A stretch of DNA of 64,000 nt from Mesobacterium_A sp034670065 (GTDB taxonomy: Bacteria > Pseudomonadota > Alphaproteobacteria > Rhodobacterales > Rhodobacteraceae), in contig JAXMOG010000004.1 in assembly GCA_034670065.1 (NCBI GenBank), forward strand, positions 267,106 to 331,105. The letters run 5' to 3'. Positions 44,703 through 53,408 of the stretch are shown here, in pieces. Each line of letters begins with the position of its first letter. Position 1 is the stretch's first letter. The position numbers and the translations under genes were made by a program. The notes under the pieces were generated by a model that did not search any database, was not told the DNA's origin, and saw only the letters and a list, made by a program, of their open reading frames with translations.

Positions 44703-45401
44703 ATGATCAAAGAACCCCCCGTTTTAACCATCGTCAAAAACCGTCCGCGTCCTAGCGAAGCGCAGATTGCGGCGTTTCAGGGCGTGCCAACAGGCTTCAT
44801 CTGCGACGCAATGGAAGGGCAAGGCGCATTGGATACAACGATTGCGCCGGTTGCCGGAATAATCGACACTTCAATGCATGTTGCTGGCCCTGCCTTGGTG
44901 GCCGAAAATGGCCCGGCCGACATTCTGGCCACGATGGCCGCTGTTACATTGTGCCAGCCCGGCGACGTGGTCGTTGCCTCAGTCGGCGGATGGCAAGGCT
45001 GCTCTGCCAGCGGTGATCAGGTTATGGGTATGCTGAAAAACGCCGAGGCAGCGGGCTATGTATCAAATGGGCCAGTGCGCGATTTCGAAGGCATTGCAGA
45101 GGTGGGCTTGCCCGTATGGTGCACAGGTCTGAACCCCAGCTCGCCCTATTGCAGCGGCCCCGGCACGGTTGGCGGCAGCGCCAATGCGGGCGGACGCAAC
45201 GTGTCCACCGGAGACCTGATTGTCGCCGATTGCAATGGTGTAGTGGTTATTCCCTTCAACCAGATCGACACGGTCATCAACACCTTGGAAGAGATCAAAT
45301 CACTGGAGGAAGAACTGGAAGCCAAGGTCAAAAACGGCTTCCGCTCTCCGCTGGATTTAGAAGAGATGCTGGCTTCGGGTAAAGCAGTCGAAATCGACTA
45401 A
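44703..45401 (+). CDS. RraA-like / 4-hydroxy-4-methyl-2-oxoglutarate aldolase family protein
   Basis: 232 residues. The fold's GDVVVASVGGWQGCSASGDQ loop and GPVRDFEGI (conserved Arg-Asp that binds substrate and metal) are present. Members cleave HMG-type keto acids or decarboxylate oxaloacetate; others bind RNase E, unlikely here. Last gene of the operon starting with the secreted protein. Could release pyruvate from a branched keto acid. Confidence 0.85.
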   Translation: MIKEPPVLTIVKNRPRPSEAQIAAFQGVPTGFICDAMEGQGALDTTIAPVAGIIDTSMHVAGPALVAENGPADILATMAAVTLCQPGDVVVASVGGWQGCSASGDQVMGMLKNAEAAGYVSNGPVRDFEGIAEVGLPVWCTGLNPSSPYCSGPGTVGGSANAGGRNVSTGDLIVADCNGVVVIPFNQIDTVINTLEEIKSLEEELEAKVKNGFRSPLDLEEMLASGKAVEID

Positions 45402-45404
45402 AGC

Positions 45405-46304
45405 CTAGGAAAACGCGCTTTTCGCCCCGCCGGATTCCTGGGTCTTGAAGATCGAGGAAATATCCGGTGCGGGCGGAAGCGGCATCCGTACAGGCACGGT
45501 CTCCAGCCTTGGTTCTACACAGGGCTGGCCGGTGATCACGCGTTCCTGCACATCGGCCCAAAATCGTTTCTGACCAAGGGAATGAATGTAGCTGCTGGCC
45601 CCCAGAAGCGGCCATGCATCGGCCCGCGCAGCCTCATAAAACAGGATCAATCGCGCGCGGTCACTGACATTGGGGGCAGACCCATGCAGCGTGCGCACAT
45701 GATGAACTGTCATACTGCCGGCCTTGCCGGTCAGGGTCACAGCCTTGTCCCGCTCAAACAGCGGATCATCCGGATTAATCGCGCCGCAAAATACACCGCC
45801 TGAATGATGGCTCAGAACGGGCCCCTTGTGCGTGCCCGGCACAACCATCAGCGGGCCGTTGGATTCATCCACATCTTCCAACATCAAGCCAAACGCCAGC
45901 AGATCGTCATTGGTGTGCGGGTAAAACGCCCAGTCCTGATGCCACTCCACCGCAGCGCCGCCACCCGGCGCCTTGGTGTTCAGTTTTGATGTCAGCAAAC
46001 TGGTATCGGGCCCCAGCAAATCATTCAGCACTTCGGTCACGCCGGAGTTGGTCAGAATATCCCAGAAATACGGATCACGTTTATGCGGCAGTTTGATCCG
46101 TGTCAGGCGTGGCGTATCCGGCCCGTGCCCTTTGTCCAAATCGTAAACGTCGTCGCTTTGCGTAACAGAGCGTGACCCGTCTATCAGATCATAGGTGATC
46201 TGTTGCAGACGGGCCAACTGGGTTGGCGTGACCACGTTCTCGACCATCAGATAGCCGTTTTCAGCGTAAAACCGTTTTTGCTCTTCGCTCAACATCTTGG
46301 TCAT
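45405..46304 (-). CDS. PhyH-family Fe(II)/2-oxoglutarate oxygenase
   Basis: 299 residues. Iron ligands His122 and Asp124 (WHQD) and His207 (RTLHGSAPN), with Arg216/218 for 2-oxoglutarate. Distinct from the paralogue at 34289-35230 (different lengths and inserts). First three genes behind the 48124 operator on the minus strand are an SDR, a beta-hydroxyacid dehydrogenase and this oxygenase. Substrate unknown. Confidence 0.88.
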   Translation of the reverse strand: MTKMLSEEQKRFYAENGYLMVENVVTPTQLARLQQITYDLIDGSRSVTQSDDVYDLDKGHGPDTPRLTRIKLPHKRDPYFWDILTNSGVTEVLNDLLGPDTSLLTSKLNTKAPGGGAAVEWHQDWAFYPHTNDDLLAFGLMLEDVDESNGPLMVVPGTHKGPVLSHHSGGVFCGAINPDDPLFERDKAVTLTGKAGSMTVHHVRTLHGSAPNVSDRARLILFYEAARADAWPLLGASSYIHSLGQKRFWADVQERVITGQPCVEPRLETVPVRMPLPPAPDISSIFKTQESGGAKSAFS

Positions 46305-46326
46305 TCCTCCCCTCTCTTTTGGCAGC

Positions 46327-47247
46327 TCAATCGTCTTGTTTGGTGACCTCTTCCATATCCACGCCGTTCAAACGCCCGACATGATCAGACAGCATCGGCA
46401 CATAGTCCTGCCCCGCGCCAATTGCTTCGGCATGGGTGAAGTAGTGCCGCGCCGCAGATGCCATCACGTTGACGACCCCCGCATCCGTGGCCATCGCATT
46501 GACGTAGCGCAAATCTTTCGAGGCGTTGGCGATGGCGAATTTATGCGCCTCGCCGTTACGGTCCACCACGTAATTCATGAAGGTGTCAAAGAACCCGCAG
46601 CCCATCCGACTGGGGGCAATCACACTGCGGAACTGCGCAGGTGAAATCCCAACCTTGGCCGCTAAAACCGTGGCTTCGGAATACAGCGCAGCATAGCTCA
46701 TCGATACGAAATTCATCATCAATTTCATTTTGTGGCCATTCCCCACCGGCCCCATGTGCGAAATCGTTCCGGTCCAAGCTTCGATCACCGGTCGTGCGCG
46801 TTCCAGCACGGCGTCATCCGCCCCCACCATCGCATCCAATTGTCCGGCTTCCGCCTCTTTGGGTGTGCGGCCCAAGGGCGCGTCAATCATCGCCGCCCCC
46901 TTTGCCGCCAGTTCCGCCGCCAAGACCATCGTCGATGTAGGATCTGCGGTTGTGGTGTCGATCACGATCAGACCTTCGCGTGCGCCGGCAAGAATACCGT
47001 CTGGCCCGCGCAGCACGCTTTCAACCTGTGGCGAGTTTGAAAGGCACAAGTGGATCATATCGCATTGTTCGGCCAATTCGCGCGGGGTTTGCACCTCTGT
47101 CGCGCCCATGCCGACCAAACTGTCCACTGGTGCGCGGTTGCGATTGCCTTTGATCACAAGCGGAAAGCCCGCTTGCAATATGTTCTTGGCCATACCGTGG
47201 CCCATCAGGCCGACTCCGATAAAACCGACAACGGGTTTGTCGCTCAT
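46327..47247 (-). CDS. Beta-hydroxyacid dehydrogenase (3-hydroxyisobutyrate dehydrogenase family)
   Basis: 306 residues. GFIGVGLMGHGMAKNIL cofactor motif, DAPLGRTPKEAEAG substrate loop, catalytic Lys in GNGHKMKLMMNF. Closest in-window relative is 37859-38752. Middle gene of the SDR-dehydrogenase-PhyH operon. Confidence 0.9.
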   Translation of the reverse strand: MSDKPVVGFIGVGLMGHGMAKNILQAGFPLVIKGNRNRAPVDSLVGMGATEVQTPRELAEQCDMIHLCLSNSPQVESVLRGPDGILAGAREGLIVIDTTTADPTSTMVLAAELAAKGAAMIDAPLGRTPKEAEAGQLDAMVGADDAVLERARPVIEAWTGTISHMGPVGNGHKMKLMMNFVSMSYAALYSEATVLAAKVGISPAQFRSVIAPSRMGCGFFDTFMNYVVDRNGEAHKFAIANASKDLRYVNAMATDAGVVNVMASAARHYFTHAEAIGAGQDYVPMLSDHVGRLNGVDMEEVTKQDD

Positions 47248-47297
47248 GATAAAATTCCTCCCTCGATCTTGTTCATCCCCTTGCGGCCACAGCGGGC

Positions 47298-48059
47298 CTA
47301 CAAGCTGGCTGTTATACCGCCATCAACAAACAGCGTATGTCCATTTACAAAGCTGGACGCGTCTGCCGACAGAAAAATACACGCGCCGACCAGTTCTTCG
47401 ACATCTCCCCAACGTCCTGCTGGCGTGCGCTTTTCCAACCATGCGCTGAAATCCGCGTCCGCTACCAGTGCCGCATTCAAAGGCGTATCAAAATAGCCCG
47501 GCGCGATGGCATTGCAGTTCAACCCATGTCGGGCCCAATCTGTGGCCATGCCCTTTGTCAGGTTGCCAATCGCCCCCTTGGACGTTGTGTAAGGCGCAAT
47601 TCCCGGACGGGCGAGCGCGGTTTGCACGCTGGCAATATTGATGATCCGTCCGGCTTTGCGCTCTATCATATGGCGCGCAACGGCCTGTCCAACGTAAAAG
47701 GCCGAATTCACGTTTGTGACCATCAGCCGGTCAAATGCCTCAACCGGGAAATCTTCCAGCGGCGTGCGGTGCTGCATACCCGCGTTGTTGACCAAAATAT
47801 CAATTGGCCCGGTTTCAGCCTCGAAGGCGTCAATCGCGCTGCGAACCTGGGCCGCATCGGTTACATCGAACGCCAAGGTCGATACCGTGGCACCTTCGTC
47901 GCGCAGTTTTTGCGCCGCTTCTTCCAGCCGCTCGGTGTTGCGCGCGTTCAAAACAAGCGACGCGCCAGCCTGTGCAAGCCCGCGCGATAATGCAAACCCG
48001 ATCCCCATAGAAGAACCGGTGACAAGGGCCCGGCGGCCCGTCAGATCAAAAAGCTTCAT
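47298..48059 (-). CDS. SDR, gluconate 5-dehydrogenase (IdnO)-like
   Basis: 253 residues from ATG 48059, behind AGGAGG; the open frame runs 48 codons further through the operator and is rejected. TGSSMGIGFALSRGLA cofactor loop, VNNAG, YTTSKGAIGNLT catalytic region, APGYFDTPLN. Opposite the IdnD-like gene across operator 48124-48141: the pair mirrors the L-idonate/5-keto-D-gluconate interconversion system. Confidence 0.88.
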   Translation of the reverse strand: MKLFDLTGRRALVTGSSMGIGFALSRGLAQAGASLVLNARNTERLEEAAQKLRDEGATVSTLAFDVTDAAQVRSAIDAFEAETGPIDILVNNAGMQHRTPLEDFPVEAFDRLMVTNVNSAFYVGQAVARHMIERKAGRIINIASVQTALARPGIAPYTTSKGAIGNLTKGMATDWARHGLNCNAIAPGYFDTPLNAALVADADFSAWLEKRTPAGRWGDVEELVGACIFLSADASSFVNGHTLFVDGGITASL

Positions 48060-48090
48060 AAACCCTCCTAGTGAACCGCAGGAGCAGAGG

Positions 48091-48120
48091 TTGACATTCC
48101 CCGCACAAGCGGACTTGTAT
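48091..48120 (+). promoter_or_regulatory. Sigma-70-type promoter of the idnD-like operon
   Basis: TTGACA (48091-48096) and TTGTAT (48115-48120) are separated by 18 bp. The operator palindrome begins 4 nt later, covering the expected transcription start, a repressor arrangement. Confidence 0.65.
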
Positions 48121-48123
48121 GCG

Positions 48124-48141
48124 AAAATGGTATACCATTTT
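48124..48141. promoter_or_regulatory. GntR/FCD operator, site 4
   Basis: AAAATGGTATACCATTTT, a perfect 18-bp palindrome between divergent SDR (start 48059) and alcohol dehydrogenase (start 48183). Confidence 0.8.
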
Positions 48142-48182
48142 TCCGGCGATGCAAACCGCCAGTCCTTAAGGAGGTTCATTTC

Positions 48183-49214
48183 ATGAAAGCGCTCTATGCT
48201 CATGCTGCGCGTGACTTACGGCTGTCTGAATTTGACAGTGCGGACCCGGGCCCAGGGGAGCTGCGCATTCGGCTGGCGCGGGGCGGAATTTGCGGTTCAG
48301 ACCTGCACTATTACCTTCACGGTGGTTTTGGCACGGTTCGCCTAAAAGAACCAATGATCCTTGGCCATGAGGTCGCCGGATATGTCGAGGCACTGGGCGA
48401 GGGTGTCTCCGATCTGGCCATTGGGGATTTGGTGGCCGTTTCACCATCGCGCCCCTGCCGGGCCTGTGAAGAATGTTTTCGCGGGTTGCCGAACCAATGT
48501 CTGAACATGCGCTTTTACGGCTCTGCGATGCCATTTCCCCATATTCAGGGGGCTTTTCGCGAATCTTTGGTGGCCGATGCCTCGCAATGCGTCAAGGCAG
48601 ATGGGCTAACACCCGCACAGGCGGCGATGGCCGAGCCTTTGTCGGTGGCTCTGCACGCAATGCGACAGGCCGGTGATCTGGTCGGGCGACGCGTTTTGGT
48701 CACCGGATGCGGGCCAATTGGCCTGCTGGCGATCCTGGCCGCCCGCCGGGCTGGTGCCGCTGAAATCATCGCAACGGATATCGCGGATGGTGGGTTGGAT
48801 TTTGCCCGCAAGGCCGGGGCCGACATCGGGCTGAACACCGCCAACAATCCTGATGCGTTGGCGCCCTATAGCGAAGGCAAAGGATCACTGGATGTTCAGT
48901 TTGAATGTTCGGGCGCCCAGCCAGCCGTGCGCGCCGGTTTGGGCGCACTGCGGCCAAGCGGACAGATCATCCAGCTGGGCCTGTCGGGCGACATGGAACT
49001 GCCGATGATGCAGGTCACGGCCAAGGAGCTGAGTATCAAAGGCTCTTTCCGCTTTCATGAAGAGTTCAGCGCCGCAATCGCCATGATGCAAAAGGGGCTG
49101 ATCGACATTGCACCGCTGATCACACACAGCTTCCCTCTGGCTGACTTTGACACCGCCTTTAAAACCGCAACAGACAGATCACAGGCGATGAAAGTTCAAC
49201 TGGAGTTTTCTTGA
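48183..49214 (+). CDS. Zinc-dependent alcohol dehydrogenase, L-idonate 5-dehydrogenase-like
   Basis: 343 residues, MDR family. Catalytic zinc ligands in GGICGSDLHYY (Cys) and LGHEVAGYV (His-Glu), four structural-zinc cysteines in CRACEECFRGLPNQC, Rossmann motif VTGCGPIGLLAILAA. Oxidises a polyol or sugar acid C5 hydroxyl with NAD(P). First gene of a run continuing through LysE, FAD oxidase, FAH, DenD and SDR, all likely repressed through operator 48124. Confidence 0.9.
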   Translation: MKALYAHAARDLRLSEFDSADPGPGELRIRLARGGICGSDLHYYLHGGFGTVRLKEPMILGHEVAGYVEALGEGVSDLAIGDLVAVSPSRPCRACEECFRGLPNQCLNMRFYGSAMPFPHIQGAFRESLVADASQCVKADGLTPAQAAMAEPLSVALHAMRQAGDLVGRRVLVTGCGPIGLLAILAARRAGAAEIIATDIADGGLDFARKAGADIGLNTANNPDALAPYSEGKGSLDVQFECSGAQPAVRAGLGALRPSGQIIQLGLSGDMELPMMQVTAKELSIKGSFRFHEEFSAAIAMMQKGLIDIAPLITHSFPLADFDTAFKTATDRSQAMKVQLEFS

Positions 49215-49813
49215 TGCTGACCTTTTTTGCAGCGGTTTTCTTTCTGATCATCACGCCAGGACCGGGGGTTCTATCGACTGCCGGTGTCGGCTCGGCTTTT
49301 GGGTTTCGCGCTGGATTGACGTATATCCTGGGCCTGTTCATCGGCACAAACCTTGTCGCGCTTGCGGTGATCACCGGGGTGGCGTCCATTGTGCTGTCAG
49401 TACCCGCAGTGCGGCTGGTTCTGATGATGCTCTCCGTCGCATACCTATTGTATTTGGCCGCAAAAATCGCCTTTGCCGGCTCCACAATTGCGTTCATTGA
49501 AGCCAAGGTGGCCCCCGGTGTTTTGGCGGGTGTCATGCTGCAAGCGATCAACCCCAAAGCATACGCCGTTAACACAACGCTGTTTGCCGGTTTTCCCTTT
49601 GCCCCAGACAACCTGATGTTTGAAACCATGGCCAAGCTGGTGATTGCCAACGCGGTCTGGATTCCTGTGCATCTTGGCTGGCTTTATGCGGGGGCCACGC
49701 TGCACCGACTGAACCTGTCAGACAGCGCCCATCGCAAGATCAATTACTTGATGGCTCTTTCGATGTTGGCTGTTGTTGTCCTCGCCTTGATTGCCGGAGC
49801 CCGACAAACATGA
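49214..49813 (+). CDS. LysE-family translocator
   Basis: 199 residues from ATG 49214 (TGATG overlap with upstream stop). Starts FFAAVFFLIITPGPGVLSTAG, the LysE/RhtB signature, with six hydrophobic segments. Exports small metabolites or amino acids; may relieve build-up of a pathway intermediate. Confidence 0.87.
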   Translation: MLTFFAAVFFLIITPGPGVLSTAGVGSAFGFRAGLTYILGLFIGTNLVALAVITGVASIVLSVPAVRLVLMMLSVAYLLYLAAKIAFAGSTIAFIEAKVAPGVLAGVMLQAINPKAYAVNTTLFAGFPFAPDNLMFETMAKLVIANAVWIPVHLGWLYAGATLHRLNLSDSAHRKINYLMALSMLAVVVLALIAGARQT

Positions 49814-51186
49814 ACCATTCCGCCGCAATTGCTGAACTTTCCACGCTTTTGGGTGACAGACTGTCCCAGACACAGGCCGACCGTACGCTGCACGGCCAGA
49901 ACGAAACGTACTACGCCCCCTTCCCCCCCGATGCCGTGGCCTATCCAAAAACCACCGAAGAGGTCGCTGCAATCGTCAAGATCTGCAACGCCCATTGCTG
50001 CCCGATCACGGCATATGGCGCTGCCAGTTCACTAGAAGGGCAACACCTGGCGATCCATGGCGGGATCAGCCTGGACATGTCGCAGATGAACAAGGTGCTG
50101 GAAGTTCATTCCGAAGATATGAACGCAGTTGTGCAACCTGGGTTAACCCGCGTCGAACTGAACGAAGCGTTGCGCGCAACAGGGCTGTTCTTTTCGGTCG
50201 ATCCGGGCGCCAATGCGTCGATGGGCGGCATGGCCGCCACGCGGGCGTCCGGCACAACCGCCGTTCGCTACGGTACAATGCGCGAAAACATTCTGGCACT
50301 AGAGGCTGTTATGGCCGACGGGTCGATTATTCGTACGGGTACGCAGGCGCGCAAATCCTCTACCGGGTATGACCTGACCCATCTGTTGATCGGGTCCGAA
50401 GGCACGCTGGGCATCATCACCGAGCTGACGGTGAAACTGCATGGCATCCCCGAAGCCACAGCCGCCGCTACGTGCCGGTTTGACAGTGTTGAAGATGCGG
50501 TCAACTGTGTGATCCTGACCATACAATCTGGTCTGCCCATGGCCCGGATAGAGCTGCTGGACGAATACATGGTGCGCGGCTTCAATGCCTATGCGGGCGC
50601 GGGCCTGCCGGAAAAACCGCATTTGTTTCTGGAATTCCACGGCTCCCCTGATGGTGTCGCCGAACAGATGGTCAGCTTCCGCGAGATCGCGCAGGATTTC
50701 GGTGCCGACGCGTTTCAGACGGCAACCACGACCGAAGACCGCAATGCCATTTGGGCGATGCGCCACAATGCGCATTATGCCACCGCCGCGCTTGGGCCGG
50801 GCAAACACATTTGGCCCACCGATGTATGCGTGCCGATTTCCAAATTGGCCGAAGCCGTCGTAGAGGCCCAGCAAGCGGCACAGGACGCCGGTCTGGTGTG
50901 CACCATTGTGGGCCATGTGGGCGACGGCAATTTCCATGCCGGGCTCAGTGTGGACCTGAACGATCCTGATGAAATGCTGCGCGCCAAAACCTATACCGAC
51001 AAGTTGGCGGAAATGGCGTTGCGCCTGAACGGAACAGTCAGCGGCGAGCATGGGATTGGCATCGGAAAACAAGGTTTTATGCGCCGCGAACACGGTGATG
51101 CGCTGGCCTTTATGCGGCTGATCAAATCCGGCCTGGACCCAAAGAACATTCTGAACCCTGGCAAAATGCTGCCCGACAACGCGTAA
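49810..51186 (+). CDS. FAD-linked oxidase (GlcD/D-lactate dehydrogenase-like)
   Basis: 458 residues, PCMH-type FAD domain (ITAYGAASSLEGQHLAIHGG and GANASMGGMAATRASGTTAVRY, quoted in part) plus a GlcD-type C-terminal domain with CTIVGHVGDGNFHAGL and SGEHGIGIGKQGFM. Oxidises glycolate, D-lactate or another 2-hydroxy acid to the keto acid, passing electrons to the respiratory chain or a flavoprotein. Overlaps lysE by 4 nt. Confidence 0.9.
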   Translation: MNHSAAIAELSTLLGDRLSQTQADRTLHGQNETYYAPFPPDAVAYPKTTEEVAAIVKICNAHCCPITAYGAASSLEGQHLAIHGGISLDMSQMNKVLEVHSEDMNAVVQPGLTRVELNEALRATGLFFSVDPGANASMGGMAATRASGTTAVRYGTMRENILALEAVMADGSIIRTGTQARKSSTGYDLTHLLIGSEGTLGIITELTVKLHGIPEATAAATCRFDSVEDAVNCVILTIQSGLPMARIELLDEYMVRGFNAYAGAGLPEKPHLFLEFHGSPDGVAEQMVSFREIAQDFGADAFQTATTTEDRNAIWAMRHNAHYATAALGPGKHIWPTDVCVPISKLAEAVVEAQQAAQDAGLVCTIVGHVGDGNFHAGLSVDLNDPDEMLRAKTYTDKLAEMALRLNGTVSGEHGIGIGKQGFMRREHGDALAFMRLIKSGLDPKNILNPGKMLPDNA

Positions 51187-51199
51187 CTTGGAGGCCACG

Positions 51200-52339
51200 A
51201 TGCTCCCCCTATCCAATCCTGAACCCACTGCCCTGCTGGTTGGTCGCGTCTGGCGCCCCGGCATCGGCCCCTGTCTGGTGGCACTGCGCGGCGACACATT
51301 GGTCGACATTACCAGCCAGCAAACCCCCACGATGCGCGACCTGATCGAACAGGATGATCTGCCTGCATTTGTGCGCAGCGCGGCCGGTGACACGATTGGA
51401 ACATTGTCGGACCTGTCCGCCGATGCCGACGAAGGGTCTCTGCATCTGCTGGCCCCTTGCGATTTGCAGGCGGTCAAAGCCAGCGGCGTGACCTTTGCCG
51501 AAAGCATGGTGGAGCGCGTGATCGAAGAACAGGCCGCCGGTAATGCCGACCACGCCGAGGCGATCCGCGCCAAGGTGCAATCTGCCATCGGCGACAGCCT
51601 GTCGGGGATCGAACCCGGTTCTGACAAGGCCAATGAGGTCAAAGCGATCCTGCAGGCCGAAGGGTTGTGGTCTGCCTATCTGGAAGTAGGCATTGGCCCC
51701 GACGCCGAGGTTTTCACCAAATGTCAGCCAATGGCCGCAGTTGGTTGGGGGGCCGAAGTGGGTCTGCATCCCATTTCCACCTGGAACAACCCAGAGCCAG
51801 AGATCGTGCTGGCTGTCGATAGCCAAGGTCAGATCAAAGGCGCTACGTTGGGCAATGACGTAAACCTGCGCGATATCGAAGGCCGGTCTGCCCTGTTGCT
51901 GGGCAAAGCCAAGGACAACAATGCCTCTTGCGCAATCGGCCCGTTTATCCGGGTTTTCGATGACAACTACGGTATGGATGACGTGGCCAACGCCGAACTG
52001 GCCTTGCGTGTCGAAGGGCTGGACGGCTTCGTGATGGATGGTCACAGTTCGATGACCAAAATCAGCCGCCGCCCTGCGGATATCGTCGGCCAAACCATCG
52101 GGCGACATCACCAATATCCCGACGGGTTCATGCTGTTTTTGGGCACGCTTTTTGCCCCCATTCAAGACCGAGACACCCCCGGTCAGGGCTTTACCCACAA
52201 ACTGGGGGATACCGTGACGATCCGAGAAGAGCGGCTGGGCGAATTGCGCAATACAGTGCGCCTATCCACCCAATGCCCGGAATGGCGCTTTGGCACATCG
52301 GCCTTGATGCGCAATCTGGCGAAACGAGATTTGTTATAA
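51200..52339 (+). CDS. FAH-fold protein, 2-keto-3-deoxy-pentonate dehydratase (XylX)-like
   Basis: 379 residues from ATG 51200 behind GGAGG (51190-51194). Fumarylacetoacetate-hydrolase fold with the longer N-terminal domain of the sugar-acid dehydratase group; metal-site segments EPEIVLAVDSQGQ and GNDVNLRDIEGRSALLLGKAKD (in parts). Would dehydrate a 2-keto-3-deoxy acid to 2-oxoglutarate semialdehyde, fitting the IlvD/EDD dehydratase at 41275. No semialdehyde dehydrogenase is in the window. Confidence 0.82.
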   Translation: MLPLSNPEPTALLVGRVWRPGIGPCLVALRGDTLVDITSQQTPTMRDLIEQDDLPAFVRSAAGDTIGTLSDLSADADEGSLHLLAPCDLQAVKASGVTFAESMVERVIEEQAAGNADHAEAIRAKVQSAIGDSLSGIEPGSDKANEVKAILQAEGLWSAYLEVGIGPDAEVFTKCQPMAAVGWGAEVGLHPISTWNNPEPEIVLAVDSQGQIKGATLGNDVNLRDIEGRSALLLGKAKDNNASCAIGPFIRVFDDNYGMDDVANAELALRVEGLDGFVMDGHSSMTKISRRPADIVGQTIGRHHQYPDGFMLFLGTLFAPIQDRDTPGQGFTHKLGDTVTIREERLGELRNTVRLSTQCPEWRFGTSALMRNLAKRDLL

Positions 52340-52397
52340 AATCGGCCCCGGTCCAACGTGGAACGGGCGCCAAAATGAACGAGGTATGGAGGATACT

Positions 52398-53360
52398 ATG
52401 AAAGTTCTGATTATCGGCGGCGGCGGCTTGGTTGGCCAAAAGCTTGGCAAAGCCTTGGCAGCACGCGGTACGATGCGCGGTGACGCCATCGACACACTGG
52501 TTCTGGCCGATGTGGTTGATCCTGCGCCAATCGATGCGCCCTTTGCTGTGCAAACCGTAGGCTGCGATATCTCTGATCCGGCATCCGTTGCACAGGCGAT
52601 CGATGCAGAAACAGACGTGATTTATTTGCTGGCGGCCATCGTCTCTGCCCATGCGGAAGAAGACTTGGACGCCGGGTATAACATCAACATGATGGGCACA
52701 ATGAACGTGCTGCAACGCTGCCGCGAGCTGGGCTCTAAACCCGTTTTGGTCTTCACCTCGTCCATCGCGGTGAATGGCGGTGATGTCCCTCAGCCGTTTA
52801 CAGACACCACTTTGCTGAACCCGCAAACATCCTATGGTGCCCAAAAGGCCATTGGAGAACTGCTGGTCAATGACTTCTCGCGCCGAGGTCTGATCGACGG
52901 GCGCGGTTTCCGCCTGCCAACCATCTCGGTCCGGCCCGGCAAACCAAATCGCGCGGCGTCGGGTTTCATGTCCTCAATCTTCCGCGAACCGCTTCAGGGG
53001 ATTGCAGCCAATTGCCCGGTCGAAAAAGACTTCAACCACTACTACCTGTCCCCCCGCAAATGCGTGGAAAACCTGATCAAAGGCGCAGAGCTGCAGGCCG
53101 AGGACCTGGGCCTGAACCGCTGTATGCCTATGCCCGGCCGAATGTGGACAATTGGCCAAATGATCGATGCGATGACAGCCGTTGTAGGGCCGGAAGCTGC
53201 GGCTTTGATCACTTGGGACAAACAGCCCGAGCTTGAGACGATCCTGAACGGTTGGCGCATGGATGTCCGCGCGACAAAGGCCGAAAGCCTGGGGCTGTCC
53301 GCAGATGACAGCTTTGAAGATAACATCCGGTATTTCCTTGAAGACGACATCAATGGATAA
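52398..53360 (+). CDS. denD: D-erythronate dehydrogenase-like, extended SDR
   Basis: 320 residues from ATG 52398 behind GGAGG (52388-52392). Extended-SDR Rossmann start MKVLIIGGGGLVGQKLGKAL, AAIVSAHAEEDLDAGYNIN, catalytic Ser in TSSIAVNGG and Tyr/Lys in YGAQKAIGELLVNDFSRRG, RLPTISVRPGKPNRAASGF. This matches the DenD group that oxidises D-erythronate to 2-oxo-tetronate. OtnI, OtnK and OtnC, needed for the following steps, are encoded at 56482-59170. Sister members act on other aldonates. Confidence 0.8.
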   Translation: MKVLIIGGGGLVGQKLGKALAARGTMRGDAIDTLVLADVVDPAPIDAPFAVQTVGCDISDPASVAQAIDAETDVIYLLAAIVSAHAEEDLDAGYNINMMGTMNVLQRCRELGSKPVLVFTSSIAVNGGDVPQPFTDTTLLNPQTSYGAQKAIGELLVNDFSRRGLIDGRGFRLPTISVRPGKPNRAASGFMSSIFREPLQGIAANCPVEKDFNHYYLSPRKCVENLIKGAELQAEDLGLNRCMPMPGRMWTIGQMIDAMTAVVGPEAAALITWDKQPELETILNGWRMDVRATKAESLGLSADDSFEDNIRYFLEDDING

Positions 53361-53364
53361 ATCA

Positions 53365-53386
53365 GGAAGGGCATCCCTGCCCTTCC
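53365..53386 (+). terminator. Intercistronic hairpin downstream of denD
   Basis: GGAAGGGCA (53365-53373), loop TCCC, TGCCCTTCC (53378-53386). It begins 5 nt after the denD stop and is 23 nt before the next start; a CCCCTTT tail follows. Terminator or attenuator. Confidence 0.55.
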
Positions 53387-53408
53387 CCCCTTTGACTGGA
53401 GCTGATCA

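Noticed and set aside
47298..48203. Longer version of the IdnO-like SDR starting at 48203.
   Set aside because: It would run through the operator and promoter and lacks a ribosome site; AGGAGG before ATG 48059 decides the start.
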